A stretch of 24,087 nucleotides of DNA, taken from the NCBI GenBank assembly GCA_948479395.1, contig CAOLUI010000015.1, forward strand, positions 1-24,087. The letters are read 5' to 3'. Source of the stretch: an uncultured Bacilli bacterium (GTDB lineage Bacteria > Bacillota_I > Bacilli_A > RF39 > UBA660). Below, one piece after another: positions 8,012 to 15,596 of this stretch (position 1 is the first letter of the stretch; each line of letters begins with the position of its first letter). Below the pieces are notes generated by a model, which did no database searches, was not told the origin of the DNA, and saw only the letters and a program-made list of their open reading frames with translations. Made by a program: the position numbers and the translations under genes.

Positions 8012-9478
8012 ATGAAAAATAATAAAAATAAATTATTAATAATAGTAGGAGTTTTATTAGTTCTTACTCTTATAATAGGAACAAGTTATGCTTTATGGAA
8101 AACTACTAAAACGCAAGGAAGTAGTAATATCATAACTAGTGATTGCCTAGATTTAGAATTAAGTGATGTTTCCTCAACAATCAATTTAGAAAAAGCAATT
8201 CCTATAACTGATGAAGAAGCAAGTAATTTAACACCATATGAATTTAAAATAACGAATAAATGTAATACTAAAGTATACTATAGTGTTAATTTAGAATTAA
8301 TGCAAACAGAGAATCAATTAAATAGTAACTTTGTAGCTTTCTCAATAGATGGAAAAAGTAAAAAAGTATTAGGAAAAACTAAGTCAGTAACACCAACATA
8401 TAAAGGTGATGATTACACAGCTAATGAAGCACATTATTTAATCAATGGAGAATTAGAAGCCAAAGGAGAAAAAAGACACAGTCTAAAGTTATGGATAAAT
8501 CAAGATGTAACCATGGAAGATGATGTTATGAATAAAAGACTCATAAGTAAGATAAGTGTTATAGGAGGACAAAAAGCTTTAGAAACAACTTTAATAGAAT
8601 ATCTTCAAAATCTACAATCAGACGAATTAGTCGAAGATGATTATGGTAATTTAAGATATATTGGAGCTAATCCCAATAATTATGTCCAATTTAATAATGA
8701 GTTATGGCGAATAATAGGAGTCATGAAAGATATAGAAAATCCTGATGGAACAAGAGAAGACAAAGTTAAATTAATCAGAAGTGAAAGTATTGGAAGTTAT
8801 GCCTGGGATAATAAAGCAAGTGGAACAGGATCATCAACGAGCCAATATGGAAGTAATGATTGGAGTGATAGTGCCTTACAAAAAGTACTAAATGAAGGGG
8901 CATATTATAATAGAACAAGCGGAGATTGTCCAAATGCTCAAAATGGTGCGACAACTTCATGTGATTTTAGTTCTACAGGTTTAACGGAAGAAAACAAAAG
9001 TATGATAAGTGAAAGTGTTTGGAACTTGGGCGGTACTAATTCTATGACAAACATCATTCCAAATAAAAGTTATCAAATAGAAAGAGGAGTCTCAGTATAT
9101 AGTGGTCATGCAACAAAATGGACAGGGAAAGTAGGATTGATGTATCCCTCAGATTATGGATATGCAACAGCGGGAGGCACTACAAAAGATAGAAATACTT
9201 GTTTAAATACTAACTATTCCAACTGGGACTTAAATACTGTTTTTGCAGATTGTCCTAATAATAATTGGTTATTTAATAGTAACTCTAAATGGTCAATTAC
9301 ACCAACAAATTCATACGCTTCTCATTTAAATTATTATTTAAAAGAAAATGGTAGTATTGCATATAATGTTGTTTCTGATACAAAAAATATTTATCCAGTA
9401 ATATATTTAAAATCAAACATATTAATTGAAAATAGAAGCGATGGCACAAGTGCATCACCATTTGTTTTGAAAAGCTAA
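8012..9478 (+). CDS. Exported modular surface protein, copy B
   Basis: A 488-residue paralogue of copy A, 22 bases downstream and probably co-transcribed. It has the same plan: signal/anchor (residues 8-24, then GTSYALWK), a beta-rich domain with SDCLDLELSD and TPTYKGDDYTANEA, then from about residue 197 the shared domain (LVEDDYGNLRYIGANPNNY, NNELWRIIGV, SALQKVLNEGAYYNRTSG, WTGKVGLMYPSDYGYATAGG). The last ~90 residues before NRSDGTSASPFVLKS differ strongly from copy A and the left-edge gene. The ribosome site is weak (AGAAAGAAG), which may lower its expression or depend on coupling to copy A. No clear terminator follows. Family relation to DUF6273-like domains is a pattern-based guess. Confidence 0.85.
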   Translation: MKNNKNKLLIIVGVLLVLTLIIGTSYALWKTTKTQGSSNIITSDCLDLELSDVSSTINLEKAIPITDEEASNLTPYEFKITNKCNTKVYYSVNLELMQTENQLNSNFVAFSIDGKSKKVLGKTKSVTPTYKGDDYTANEAHYLINGELEAKGEKRHSLKLWINQDVTMEDDVMNKRLISKISVIGGQKALETTLIEYLQNLQSDELVEDDYGNLRYIGANPNNYVQFNNELWRIIGVMKDIENPDGTREDKVKLIRSESIGSYAWDNKASGTGSSTSQYGSNDWSDSALQKVLNEGAYYNRTSGDCPNAQNGATTSCDFSSTGLTEENKSMISESVWNLGGTNSMTNIIPNKSYQIERGVSVYSGHATKWTGKVGLMYPSDYGYATAGGTTKDRNTCLNTNYSNWDLNTVFADCPNNNWLFNSNSKWSITPTNSYASHLNYYLKENGSIAYNVVSDTKNIYPVIYLKSNILIENRSDGTSASPFVLKS

Positions 9479-9503
9479 TTTTAAAAACACAAAAAATTTT
9501 TAT

Positions 9504-9532
9504 TTGACTAAACCATCTAAAAGTAATAAAAT
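9504..9532 (+). promoter_or_regulatory. Strong promoter of the hisS-asnS-aspS-gatCAB operon
   Basis: TTGACT (9504-9509), a 17-base spacer and TAAAAT (9527-9532) each match the consensus at five of six positions. Transcription should start near 9540, directly ahead of the T-box stem I. Confidence 0.75.
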
Positions 9533-9539
9533 ACCAATA

Positions 9540-9750
9540 TAAGTATTTTCTACTGGAAAAGAAGAGTAAAAATAAATATTCTTTTAAAGAGAGGACATAT
9601 TTTGGTGAAAGTGTCTAAAGAAGTTTATTTTGAAGAACAACTTTTTGTTTATAGTAGAACGCAAGAATGCGATAAAAATTTAAGAGTACCTAGTAAAGTA
9701 AGGTGGCACCGCGGACTTTGGTTCGTCCTTACGTATAACTAGGTTTTTTT
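9540..9750 (+). ncRNA. T-box riboswitch leader, probably tRNA-Asn responsive
   Basis: The T-box sequence AGGTGGCACCGCGG lies at 9701-9714. Stem I is closed by CTACT (9550-9554) with AGTAG (9653-9657). Its specifier loop has AGTA (9565-9568) on the 5' side and GAAGAACA (9632-9639) on the 3' side, below a helix of AAAATAAA (9569-9576) with TTTATTTT (9624-9631). Aligned by eye to the glyQS loop (GAAA-codon-A), the specifier is AAC, Asn (9636-9638). CGCA/TGCG (9660-9671) forms a stem III-like hairpin. UGGC in the T-box bulge would pair with a GCCA acceptor end, meaning discriminator G73, which fits tRNA-Asn or Asp but not His (C73). The antiterminator AAAGT (9695-9699)/ACTTT (9715-9719) competes with the terminator. 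Confidence 0.92.
9688..9750 (+). terminator. T-box-controlled terminator
   Basis: ACCTAGT (9688-9694) pairs with ACTAGGT (9738-9744), and GTAAGG (9698-9703) with CCTTAC (9727-9732). A seven-T run (9744-9750) follows. The stem uses bases 9698-9699 of the antiterminator, so the two folds exclude each other. Confidence 0.85.
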
Positions 9751-9775
9751 ATTTAAAGAAAGAGAGATTGATTTT

Positions 9776-11032
9776 ATGATAATAAAACCTAAAGGAACTT
9801 ATGATATTGTAGATAAAGAAGCCATTAAAATGCAAAGAATAAATCATCTTATTGATTATTTCTGTGAGTTTTATAATTATGATTATATTAGAACTCCCAT
9901 TTTTGAAGCAAGTGAATTATTTCATCGAAGTGTGGGAGAATCGAGTGATATAGTTACCAAGGAAACCTATGATTTTAAAGATCGAGGGGAACGTGATTTA
10001 ACACTTCGCCCTGAAGGGACAGCTGGTGTTGTGAGAAGTTTTATTGAAAATAAGATGTACGGAAGTAACTTACCACGTAAATTCTATTACAATGGTCCAA
10101 TGTATCGTTATGAAAGGCCTGGTAATGGAAGAAATAGGGAATTTACGCAATTTGGAGTAGAAATACTAGGCAGTAATGATCCCGCTATTGATGCCGAAAT
10201 TATTTCCATGCCTTATCGTTTATTTGAAGAATTAGGCTTTAAAGACTTAACTGTCAAGATTAACAATTTAGGCGATAAAAAAGATCGAGCTAAATATCGT
10301 GATGCTTTAGTCGAATATTTAACTCCTCACATCAAGGAATTATGTAGCGACTGTCAGAAACGTTTTACCACTAATCCCTTACGTATTTTAGATTGTAAAG
10401 TAGATGGTGATAGTGTAGTTTTAAAAAATGCTCCAAGTATATTAGATTACCAAAGTGAAGATTCTAATAATCGTTTTAAAAAAGTTTTAGAGTATTTAAA
10501 TTATTTAGATATTGATTATGAAGTTGATAAAACCTTAGTCCGAGGGTTAGATTATTATGATTATACCGTTTTTGAAATTGTAAGCGATTTAAGTATTTTA
10601 AAAGGATCATCAACTATTGCGGCTGGAGGACGCTATAATAACTTAGTTGAATCTCTTGGAGGACCAAGTACGCCTTGTATGGGTTTTGCTTGTGGCTTAG
10701 AGAGAATTGGTCTAGCCATGGACGAATTTGAAGAAATAAAGAAACGTCCTTTAGATTGTTATATTATGTATATTAATGAAGAAGAAAAATTAAAAGCGAT
10801 AATGTTAGCACAAGATTTACGTATTTCAGGAGTTTCTGTGGATTATGATACTACTGGTAAATCTTTAAAAAGTCAATTTAAAGAAGCTGATCGAAAAAAT
10901 GCCCAACTTTTAATCATTTTAAATAGTGAAGACTTACAAAAAGGTTTAATAAATGTTAAGGACAATTTAACAAAAGAAGAGAAAAAAATTGATGAGAATG
11001 AAATTATAGATTATATAGTTTCTAATGGATAG
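9776..11032 (+). CDS. hisS: Histidyl-tRNA synthetase
   Basis: A 418-residue class II synthetase that charges tRNA-His in the cytoplasm. Visible features are PKGTYDIV (5-12), LTLRPEGTAG (75-84), motif 2 with R111-R113 and FTQFGVEILG, the HisRS signature RGLDYYDYTVFE (256-267), motif 3 around AAGGRYNNLVESLGG and CGLERIGLAMDE, and a C-terminal anticodon-binding domain (about 325-418). Length is normal for bacterial HisRS. AAAGAGAG precedes the ATG. It is the first gene behind the T-box leader although the T-box seems to read tRNA-Asn, so its regulation would follow asparagine supply. It ends just before asnS with a ribosome site at its stop. Confidence 0.97.
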   Translation: MIIKPKGTYDIVDKEAIKMQRINHLIDYFCEFYNYDYIRTPIFEASELFHRSVGESSDIVTKETYDFKDRGERDLTLRPEGTAGVVRSFIENKMYGSNLPRKFYYNGPMYRYERPGNGRNREFTQFGVEILGSNDPAIDAEIISMPYRLFEELGFKDLTVKINNLGDKKDRAKYRDALVEYLTPHIKELCSDCQKRFTTNPLRILDCKVDGDSVVLKNAPSILDYQSEDSNNRFKKVLEYLNYLDIDYEVDKTLVRGLDYYDYTVFEIVSDLSILKGSSTIAAGGRYNNLVESLGGPSTPCMGFACGLERIGLAMDEFEEIKKRPLDCYIMYINEEEKLKAIMLAQDLRISGVSVDYDTTGKSLKSQFKEADRKNAQLLIILNSEDLQKGLINVKDNLTKEEKKIDENEIIDYIVSNG

Positions 11033-11045
11033 GAGAATAAAATTT

Positions 11046-12410
11046 ATGGATTTAAAAGAGCTTTACGCAAATATTAACAATTTAGTTGGTAAAGAAGTCG
11101 AATTAAATGGTTGGATCAGAAATCATCGTCGTCAAAAAGAATTTGGTTTTATTGATTTTAGTGATGGTACTTGTTTTAAGCATATTCAAATTGTGTATGA
11201 TAATACTTTGGTTAATTTTGATATCATTAACAAAATTTTAGTAGGAAGTACTTTAAATGTTACAGGAATTATTGTGAAATCTACAGGAAATCAAGAATAT
11301 GAAATAAAAGCTACAAAGATTACGGTTTTAGGGAATTGTCCTGATGATTATCCTATTCAACCTAAAAGACATACCAGAGAATTTTTAAGAGAAGTGGCTT
11401 ATCTTCGTCCTCGTACTAATCTTTTTCAAGCTATATTTCGGGTAAGAAGTGTTGCAGCCTTTGCTATTCATGAATATTTTCAAAATCAAGGATATGTTTA
11501 TTTTCATGCTCCTCTTTTAACTGCAAGTGATTGTGAAGGAGCAGGCGAAATGTTTCAAGTAACAACTCTTCCAATAGAAAAATTAAATGGTAAAGTCGAT
11601 TATAGTAAAGATTTCTTTGGTCGTGAAACTAATTTAACTGTAAGTGGCCAATTAGAAGCGGAAACATTTGCTACTGCATATAAAAAAACATATACTTTTG
11701 GTCCAACATTTAGAGCTGAAAACTCTAATACGAAAACTCATGCTGCTGAATTTTGGATGATTGAACCAGAAATCTGTTTTTGTGATTTAGAAGGTGATAT
11801 GGATATTATGGAGAGTATGCTTAAATATATCGTTACTTATGTTTTAGAAAAGTGCCCTGATGAAATAAACTTTTTTGATCAATTTGTAGAAAAAGGTCTT
11901 AAAGAAAAATTAACCAAATTAATAAATAGTAAATTCGTAAGAATCGATCATGAAGAAGCGATCAAAATATTAAAAGAAGCTGACATAAAATGGGACTTTA
12001 CTCCTGAATATGGTCAAGATATAGCCAAAGAACATGAAAAATATATTACAGAATATTTTGATGGACCTGTATTTATTAAAAATTGGCCTAAAGATATCAA
12101 AGCTTTCTACATGAAATTAAATAACGATGGTAAAACCGTAGCAGCAGTTGACCTGGAAGTACCAGGAGCTGGTGAATTAATGGGCGGAAGTCAAAGAGAA
12201 GAAGACTATAATAAATTACTTACCAGAATAAAAGAACTTAATTTAAATCCCGAAGATTTTTCTTGGTATTTAAACTTAAGAAAATATGGAACTTGTATTC
12301 ATTCTGGATTTGGTATGGGCTTTGAAAGACTTTTAATTTATTTAACAGGAGTAGATAATATTCGCGATGTTATTCCTTATCCTAGAACTCCAGGTAATTG
12401 TGATTTTTAA
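11046..12410 (+). CDS. asnS: Asparaginyl-tRNA synthetase
   Basis: A 454-residue class IIb synthetase. It has an N-terminal OB-fold anticodon domain (VELNGWIRNHRRQKEFGFIDFSDGT, about 18-42) and a catalytic domain with motif 2 FGPTFRAENSNTKTHAAEFWMIEPE, typical of AsnRS rather than AspRS, and motif 3 in the ending GFGMGFERLLIYLTGVDNIRDVIPYPRTPGNCDF. I start at ATG 11046, with AGGAG (11031-11035) 10 bases upstream overlapping the hisS stop; an in-frame ATG at 11025 lies before this site and inside hisS. Having AsnRS means GatCAB downstream is probably needed for Gln-tRNA rather than Asn-tRNA. It is the natural target of an Asn T-box. Confidence 0.97.
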   Translation: MDLKELYANINNLVGKEVELNGWIRNHRRQKEFGFIDFSDGTCFKHIQIVYDNTLVNFDIINKILVGSTLNVTGIIVKSTGNQEYEIKATKITVLGNCPDDYPIQPKRHTREFLREVAYLRPRTNLFQAIFRVRSVAAFAIHEYFQNQGYVYFHAPLLTASDCEGAGEMFQVTTLPIEKLNGKVDYSKDFFGRETNLTVSGQLEAETFATAYKKTYTFGPTFRAENSNTKTHAAEFWMIEPEICFCDLEGDMDIMESMLKYIVTYVLEKCPDEINFFDQFVEKGLKEKLTKLINSKFVRIDHEEAIKILKEADIKWDFTPEYGQDIAKEHEKYITEYFDGPVFIKNWPKDIKAFYMKLNNDGKTVAAVDLEVPGAGELMGGSQREEDYNKLLTRIKELNLNPEDFSWYLNLRKYGTCIHSGFGMGFERLLIYLTGVDNIRDVIPYPRTPGNCDF

Positions 12411-12434
12411 TAAAAATATTTAGAAAGAGGAAAT

Positions 12435-13238
12435 ATGGATTTAGCAAATATTATTTATCGTTATGTCAATCGCTTTATTAATAGCGAAGAATTAATTAAT
12501 CAATTAGAAAATATAGAAAAATCAAATTATTCTAAAAATGAATTATTAGAAATTGCTAAATTATTGGAACAAGTCAAAGAAATTGTGAAAAATGTTCCCA
12601 TTGAGATTGATAAAGTGGAAGAAAAAAGATTAGAAAATATTAATTATATATTAAACTCTTTAAAAAAAATTGATAAAGAAAAATTAGATGAAGAAACAAA
12701 AGAATTTATCAAAAAAAGATATGAATCTTTATTGAAAGATAAAGAGTGTATTAGAGATAGTGGACCAAGATATCAAGAATTATTTGACCTTTTAACTAAT
12801 TTTTCTGTATATAATAATTATTGTTTAAAAGTGACTGATTTAGAATTATTAGAATTTATTACACAATATATTTCTGTCCCACTTCCACCACCTATTAATC
12901 AAGAGACTTTTGATGATTTAGTAGCTTCAGGTATAAAAGAAGACAAAAAAGAAGCTATATGGCGTTTAGCAATGAACTACGCCAGAAAAAATAAAGACTT
13001 TTCCAAAATTGAAGATTATTTTATAGAAAAGAGAGACCATTATTACCTAGCTGAATTAATTAGTGGGGTATATGAAGATTTAGATTTAAATAGATTAATA
13101 AAAAAAGTTTTAGCTTTAAAAGATTATGAATTCACGAAAAAGCTAGCTAATACAACATATTTAAGAGGCATATTTACTAGTGAGCAAGAAGAAGAAGTAA
13201 AAATGTTTCTTGAACAAGAAAGGAAAGATAACAAATGA
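12435..13238 (+). CDS. Uncharacterised helical protein in the tRNA-synthetase operon
   Basis: A 267-residue soluble protein without signal peptide or membrane segments. Residues 1-110 are charged and coiled-coil-like (repeated Lys/Glu/Leu heptads). A middle part (about 125-175) includes YNNYCLKVTDLELLEFITQY and the Pro-rich VPLPPP. The end (about 180-260) looks like stacked helical pairs. I do not recognise a family. GAGG four bases before the ATG serves as ribosome site, and its TGA overlaps the aspS start as ATGA, so the two are translationally coupled. Position between asnS and aspS suggests constant co-expression with translation genes, but gives no direct function. Confidence 0.8.
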   Translation: MDLANIIYRYVNRFINSEELINQLENIEKSNYSKNELLEIAKLLEQVKEIVKNVPIEIDKVEEKRLENINYILNSLKKIDKEKLDEETKEFIKKRYESLLKDKECIRDSGPRYQELFDLLTNFSVYNNYCLKVTDLELLEFITQYISVPLPPPINQETFDDLVASGIKEDKKEAIWRLAMNYARKNKDFSKIEDYFIEKRDHYYLAELISGVYEDLDLNRLIKKVLALKDYEFTKKLANTTYLRGIFTSEQEEEVKMFLEQERKDNK

Positions 13239-14998
13239 AAGAATTTAACAATGGTGAATTTAGAAAAAAAGACATAGATAAGACATATACCGTATATGGT
13301 TGGGTTAATAAACGTCGTGATATGGGTGGTGTAATATTCGTTGATCTTCGTGATCGCTCAGGCTTTTTACAAGTTGTCTTTAATCGAAGTTTTTTAAAAA
13401 ATGACTTTTCTTTGGCAGAAAGTTTAAAAAATGAATATTGTCTTAAAGTAACAGGAAAATTAATTGCCAGAACCGAAGATATGATTAATCCAAAAATTCC
13501 AACGGGAGAAGTAGAACTAATGGTTGAAGATTTAGAAATATTAAGCGAATGTGAAACCCTACCATTTAACATCTACGATAATGATATGGAAATAAATGAA
13601 AGTGTTGGACTTAAATATCGTTATTTAGATTTAAGACGCGATAAATTAAAAAATAATATATTAATCCGTCATAAGGTTGTAACAAGTGCCAGAGAATACT
13701 TAAATAATTTAGGTTTCATTGAAATTGAAACACCTATTCTTTGTAAATCAACTCCTGAAGGAGCTAGAGATTATTTAGTGCCATCGCGTCTAAGTAAAGG
13801 TTCCTTTTATGCTCTTCCTCAAAGTCCTCAAATATTTAAACAACTTTTAATGGTAGCCGGCTTTGAAAAGTATTATCAAATTGCTCGTAGTTTTCGAGAT
13901 GAAGATTTAAGAAGTGATCGTCAACCTGAATTTACTCAAATCGACTTAGAAATGAGCTTTGCTACAGAAGAAGATATTTGGAAAGTAACAGAGGGAATGA
14001 TCAAAAAAATTGTTAAAGATGTTAAAAATATTGATCTTCCTGATTTTCCTCGTATGCCTTATCAAGAAGCCATGGACCGCTTTGGCAGTGATAAACCAGA
14101 TACTCGTTTTGAAATGGAACTAAAAGATTTAACAGAAATTTTAAAAGATACTAAAATGAATGTATTTAGAAACGCAATAGAAAAAGGTGGAATTGTTAAA
14201 TGTTTAATTGTAAAGAATAATGGTGATAAATATTCCCGAAGTGATGTTGAACACTTAACTGATTTCGTAAAAATATATGGGGCTAAAGGACTTGCTTGGT
14301 TAAAATACGATAATGACGAGTTTAATGGAGTTATCGCCAAAAATTTAGAGAGTGATAAATTAGAAGCTATTAAAAATATGTATCATATTTCTAATAACGA
14401 TTTAATATTAATTGTTGCAGATACTAAAAAAATTGTTTATGCCTCTCTTGGGGCTCTAAGAAATAAACTAGCTCATGAATTAAATTTAATTGACGAATCT
14501 AAATTAAATTTCTTATGGATAACAGATTTCCCTTTCTTTGAATATTCTGAGGCTGAAGGGCGATGGAAAGCAGAACACAATCCTTTTACGATGGTTAAAG
14601 ATATTAATACTATAAATGATCCTGAAAACTGTATTTCTAGAAGTTATGATTTAGTATGTAATGGTTATGAACTAGCAAGTGGTGGAGTACGTAATCATAA
14701 AACTACTGATTTAGCAAAAATTTTTGAAGCTTTAAGTATTACCCCCGAAGAAGCCGAAGCACGTTTTGGTTTTGTTTTAGAAGCCTTTAAATATGGCGTA
14801 CCTCCTCATGCTGGTATTGCTCCAGGCCTAGAACGTTTAATCATGATTTTAACTGGTTCTTATGATGTTAAAGATGTTATAGCTTTTCCTAAAACTCAAA
14901 GTGCTGCTGATTTAATGAGTGATGCTCCAACTACAGTAAATAAAAAACAATTAGAAGAATTAGGAATTAGCATAATTAAGGAGGAAACAAATGACTAA
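13235..14998 (+). CDS. aspS: Aspartyl-tRNA synthetase
   Basis: A 587-residue bacterial-type AspRS. It has an OB-fold anticodon domain (VYGWVNKRRDMGGVIFVDLRDRSG, 20-43), a catalytic core with GLKYRYLDLRRD, TPEGARDYLVPSR and motif 2 ARSFRDEDLRSDRQPEFTQIDLEM, the inserted GAD domain of bacterial AspRS (about 280-410), and motif 3 near GVPPHAGIAPGLERLIMILTG. Residue 30 is Met in RRDMGG. Non-discriminating AspRS usually has His here and discriminating forms often Leu, so Met plus a resident AsnRS favours a tRNA-Asp-specific enzyme (inference). ATG overlaps the upstream TGA (ATGA), and the 3' end overlaps the next gene by 8 bases. Confidence 0.97.
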   Translation: MKEFNNGEFRKKDIDKTYTVYGWVNKRRDMGGVIFVDLRDRSGFLQVVFNRSFLKNDFSLAESLKNEYCLKVTGKLIARTEDMINPKIPTGEVELMVEDLEILSECETLPFNIYDNDMEINESVGLKYRYLDLRRDKLKNNILIRHKVVTSAREYLNNLGFIEIETPILCKSTPEGARDYLVPSRLSKGSFYALPQSPQIFKQLLMVAGFEKYYQIARSFRDEDLRSDRQPEFTQIDLEMSFATEEDIWKVTEGMIKKIVKDVKNIDLPDFPRMPYQEAMDRFGSDKPDTRFEMELKDLTEILKDTKMNVFRNAIEKGGIVKCLIVKNNGDKYSRSDVEHLTDFVKIYGAKGLAWLKYDNDEFNGVIAKNLESDKLEAIKNMYHISNNDLILIVADTKKIVYASLGALRNKLAHELNLIDESKLNFLWITDFPFFEYSEAEGRWKAEHNPFTMVKDINTINDPENCISRSYDLVCNGYELASGGVRNHKTTDLAKIFEALSITPEEAEARFGFVLEAFKYGVPPHAGIAPGLERLIMILTGSYDVKDVIAFPKTQSAADLMSDAPTTVNKKQLEELGISIIKEETND

Positions 14999-15596
14999 AA
15001 TAGAGAGAGATAAAATTCATTATGGTGTAGTAACATTATTAGATAAAGAATTAAAAATATCTAAAACTAGGAGCATTTTATATACCTCAGAAAGTTTTTT
15101 AACATTAAATAATATAGCTGAAGATATATTGTATGAATCTCCTAAGTATTCAATAAAAAAAGACATTTTTGAGGCTCAACGATCTGCCAAAATATTTCCT
15201 CAAGAAAAAATTTATATTTTAAAAAATATAAATTTATATTATCTTTTACGTTATTTTGGCTTTTCAGAAACCTTAACTGAAAAAGATTGTCTAGCTCTTA
15301 AAGAAAATTTATTTAATGGAAAATTTGGTTATGAAAATAGTGAGTTATTCGGCTATCACAAAAAAACAAATGCTTATTGGAAAAATGGTATACTTATAAC
15401 TAAAGAATACCCTTTTGAAAATGATAAATATGATTTTTTTTCTTATGAAAAATTTGCTGATAATGACCTTACTCCATATTTTCCTATTTTAAGCCAAATT
15501 CCTTATCAAAATTCTGAAGAAATTTTTGTACCTTTTCCCGAAGAAGGAATAATTAGAAAAAGATCTTTAAAAAGAAATGAGGGATATAATGAATAA
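14991..15596 (+). CDS. Uncharacterised protein between aspS and gatC
   Basis: A 201-residue soluble protein, rich in Lys, Tyr, Phe and Asn, with no signal peptide, membrane segment or Cys pair that I can see. Recognisable stretches are IERDKIHYGVVTLLDKEL, FEAQRSAKIFPQEKIYILKN, LFGYHKKTNAYWKNGILITKEYPF and a basic end (IIRKRSLKRNEGYNE). I recognise no family. A strong ribosome site AAGGAGG lies 5 bases before the ATG, and the start lies within aspS (8-base overlap); its end overlaps gatC by 8 bases. This tight packing argues for co-regulated expression with Asp charging and amidotransferase genes. Confidence 0.8.
   Translation: MTKIERDKIHYGVVTLLDKELKISKTRSILYTSESFLTLNNIAEDILYESPKYSIKKDIFEAQRSAKIFPQEKIYILKNINLYYLLRYFGFSETLTEKDCLALKENLFNGKFGYENSELFGYHKKTNAYWKNGILITKEYPFENDKYDFFSYEKFADNDLTPYFPILSQIPYQNSEEIFVPFPEEGIIRKRSLKRNEGYNE

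Noticed and set aside
7283..8960. Minus-strand frames within the two surface-protein genes (for example 7283-7471, 8775-8960)
   Set aside because: They lie antisense to well-supported coding regions, resemble each other only because the plus-strand genes are paralogues, and have no start signals.
1..9478. Diversity-generating retroelement acting on the surface proteins
   Set aside because: No reverse transcriptase, template repeat or accessory gene in the window; kept only as a point for genome search.
9479..9503. Terminator after surface protein copy B
   Set aside because: Only A- and T-runs that could pair weakly (AAAAA/TTTTT); no GC-containing stem, so not called.
9528..9549. Hairpin AAAATAC/GTATTTT ahead of hisS as an RNA element
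   Set aside because: Its 5' arm lies inside the -10 box (9527-9532) and before the expected start point, so it would not be in the transcript.
9540..9750. His-specific T-box because hisS is the next gene
   Set aside because: No CAC/CAU in the specifier loop, and UGGC in the T-box does not match the C73 end of tRNA-His.
13177..14340. Minus-strand frames inside aspS
   Set aside because: Antisense shadows of conserved AspRS sequence without ribosome sites.
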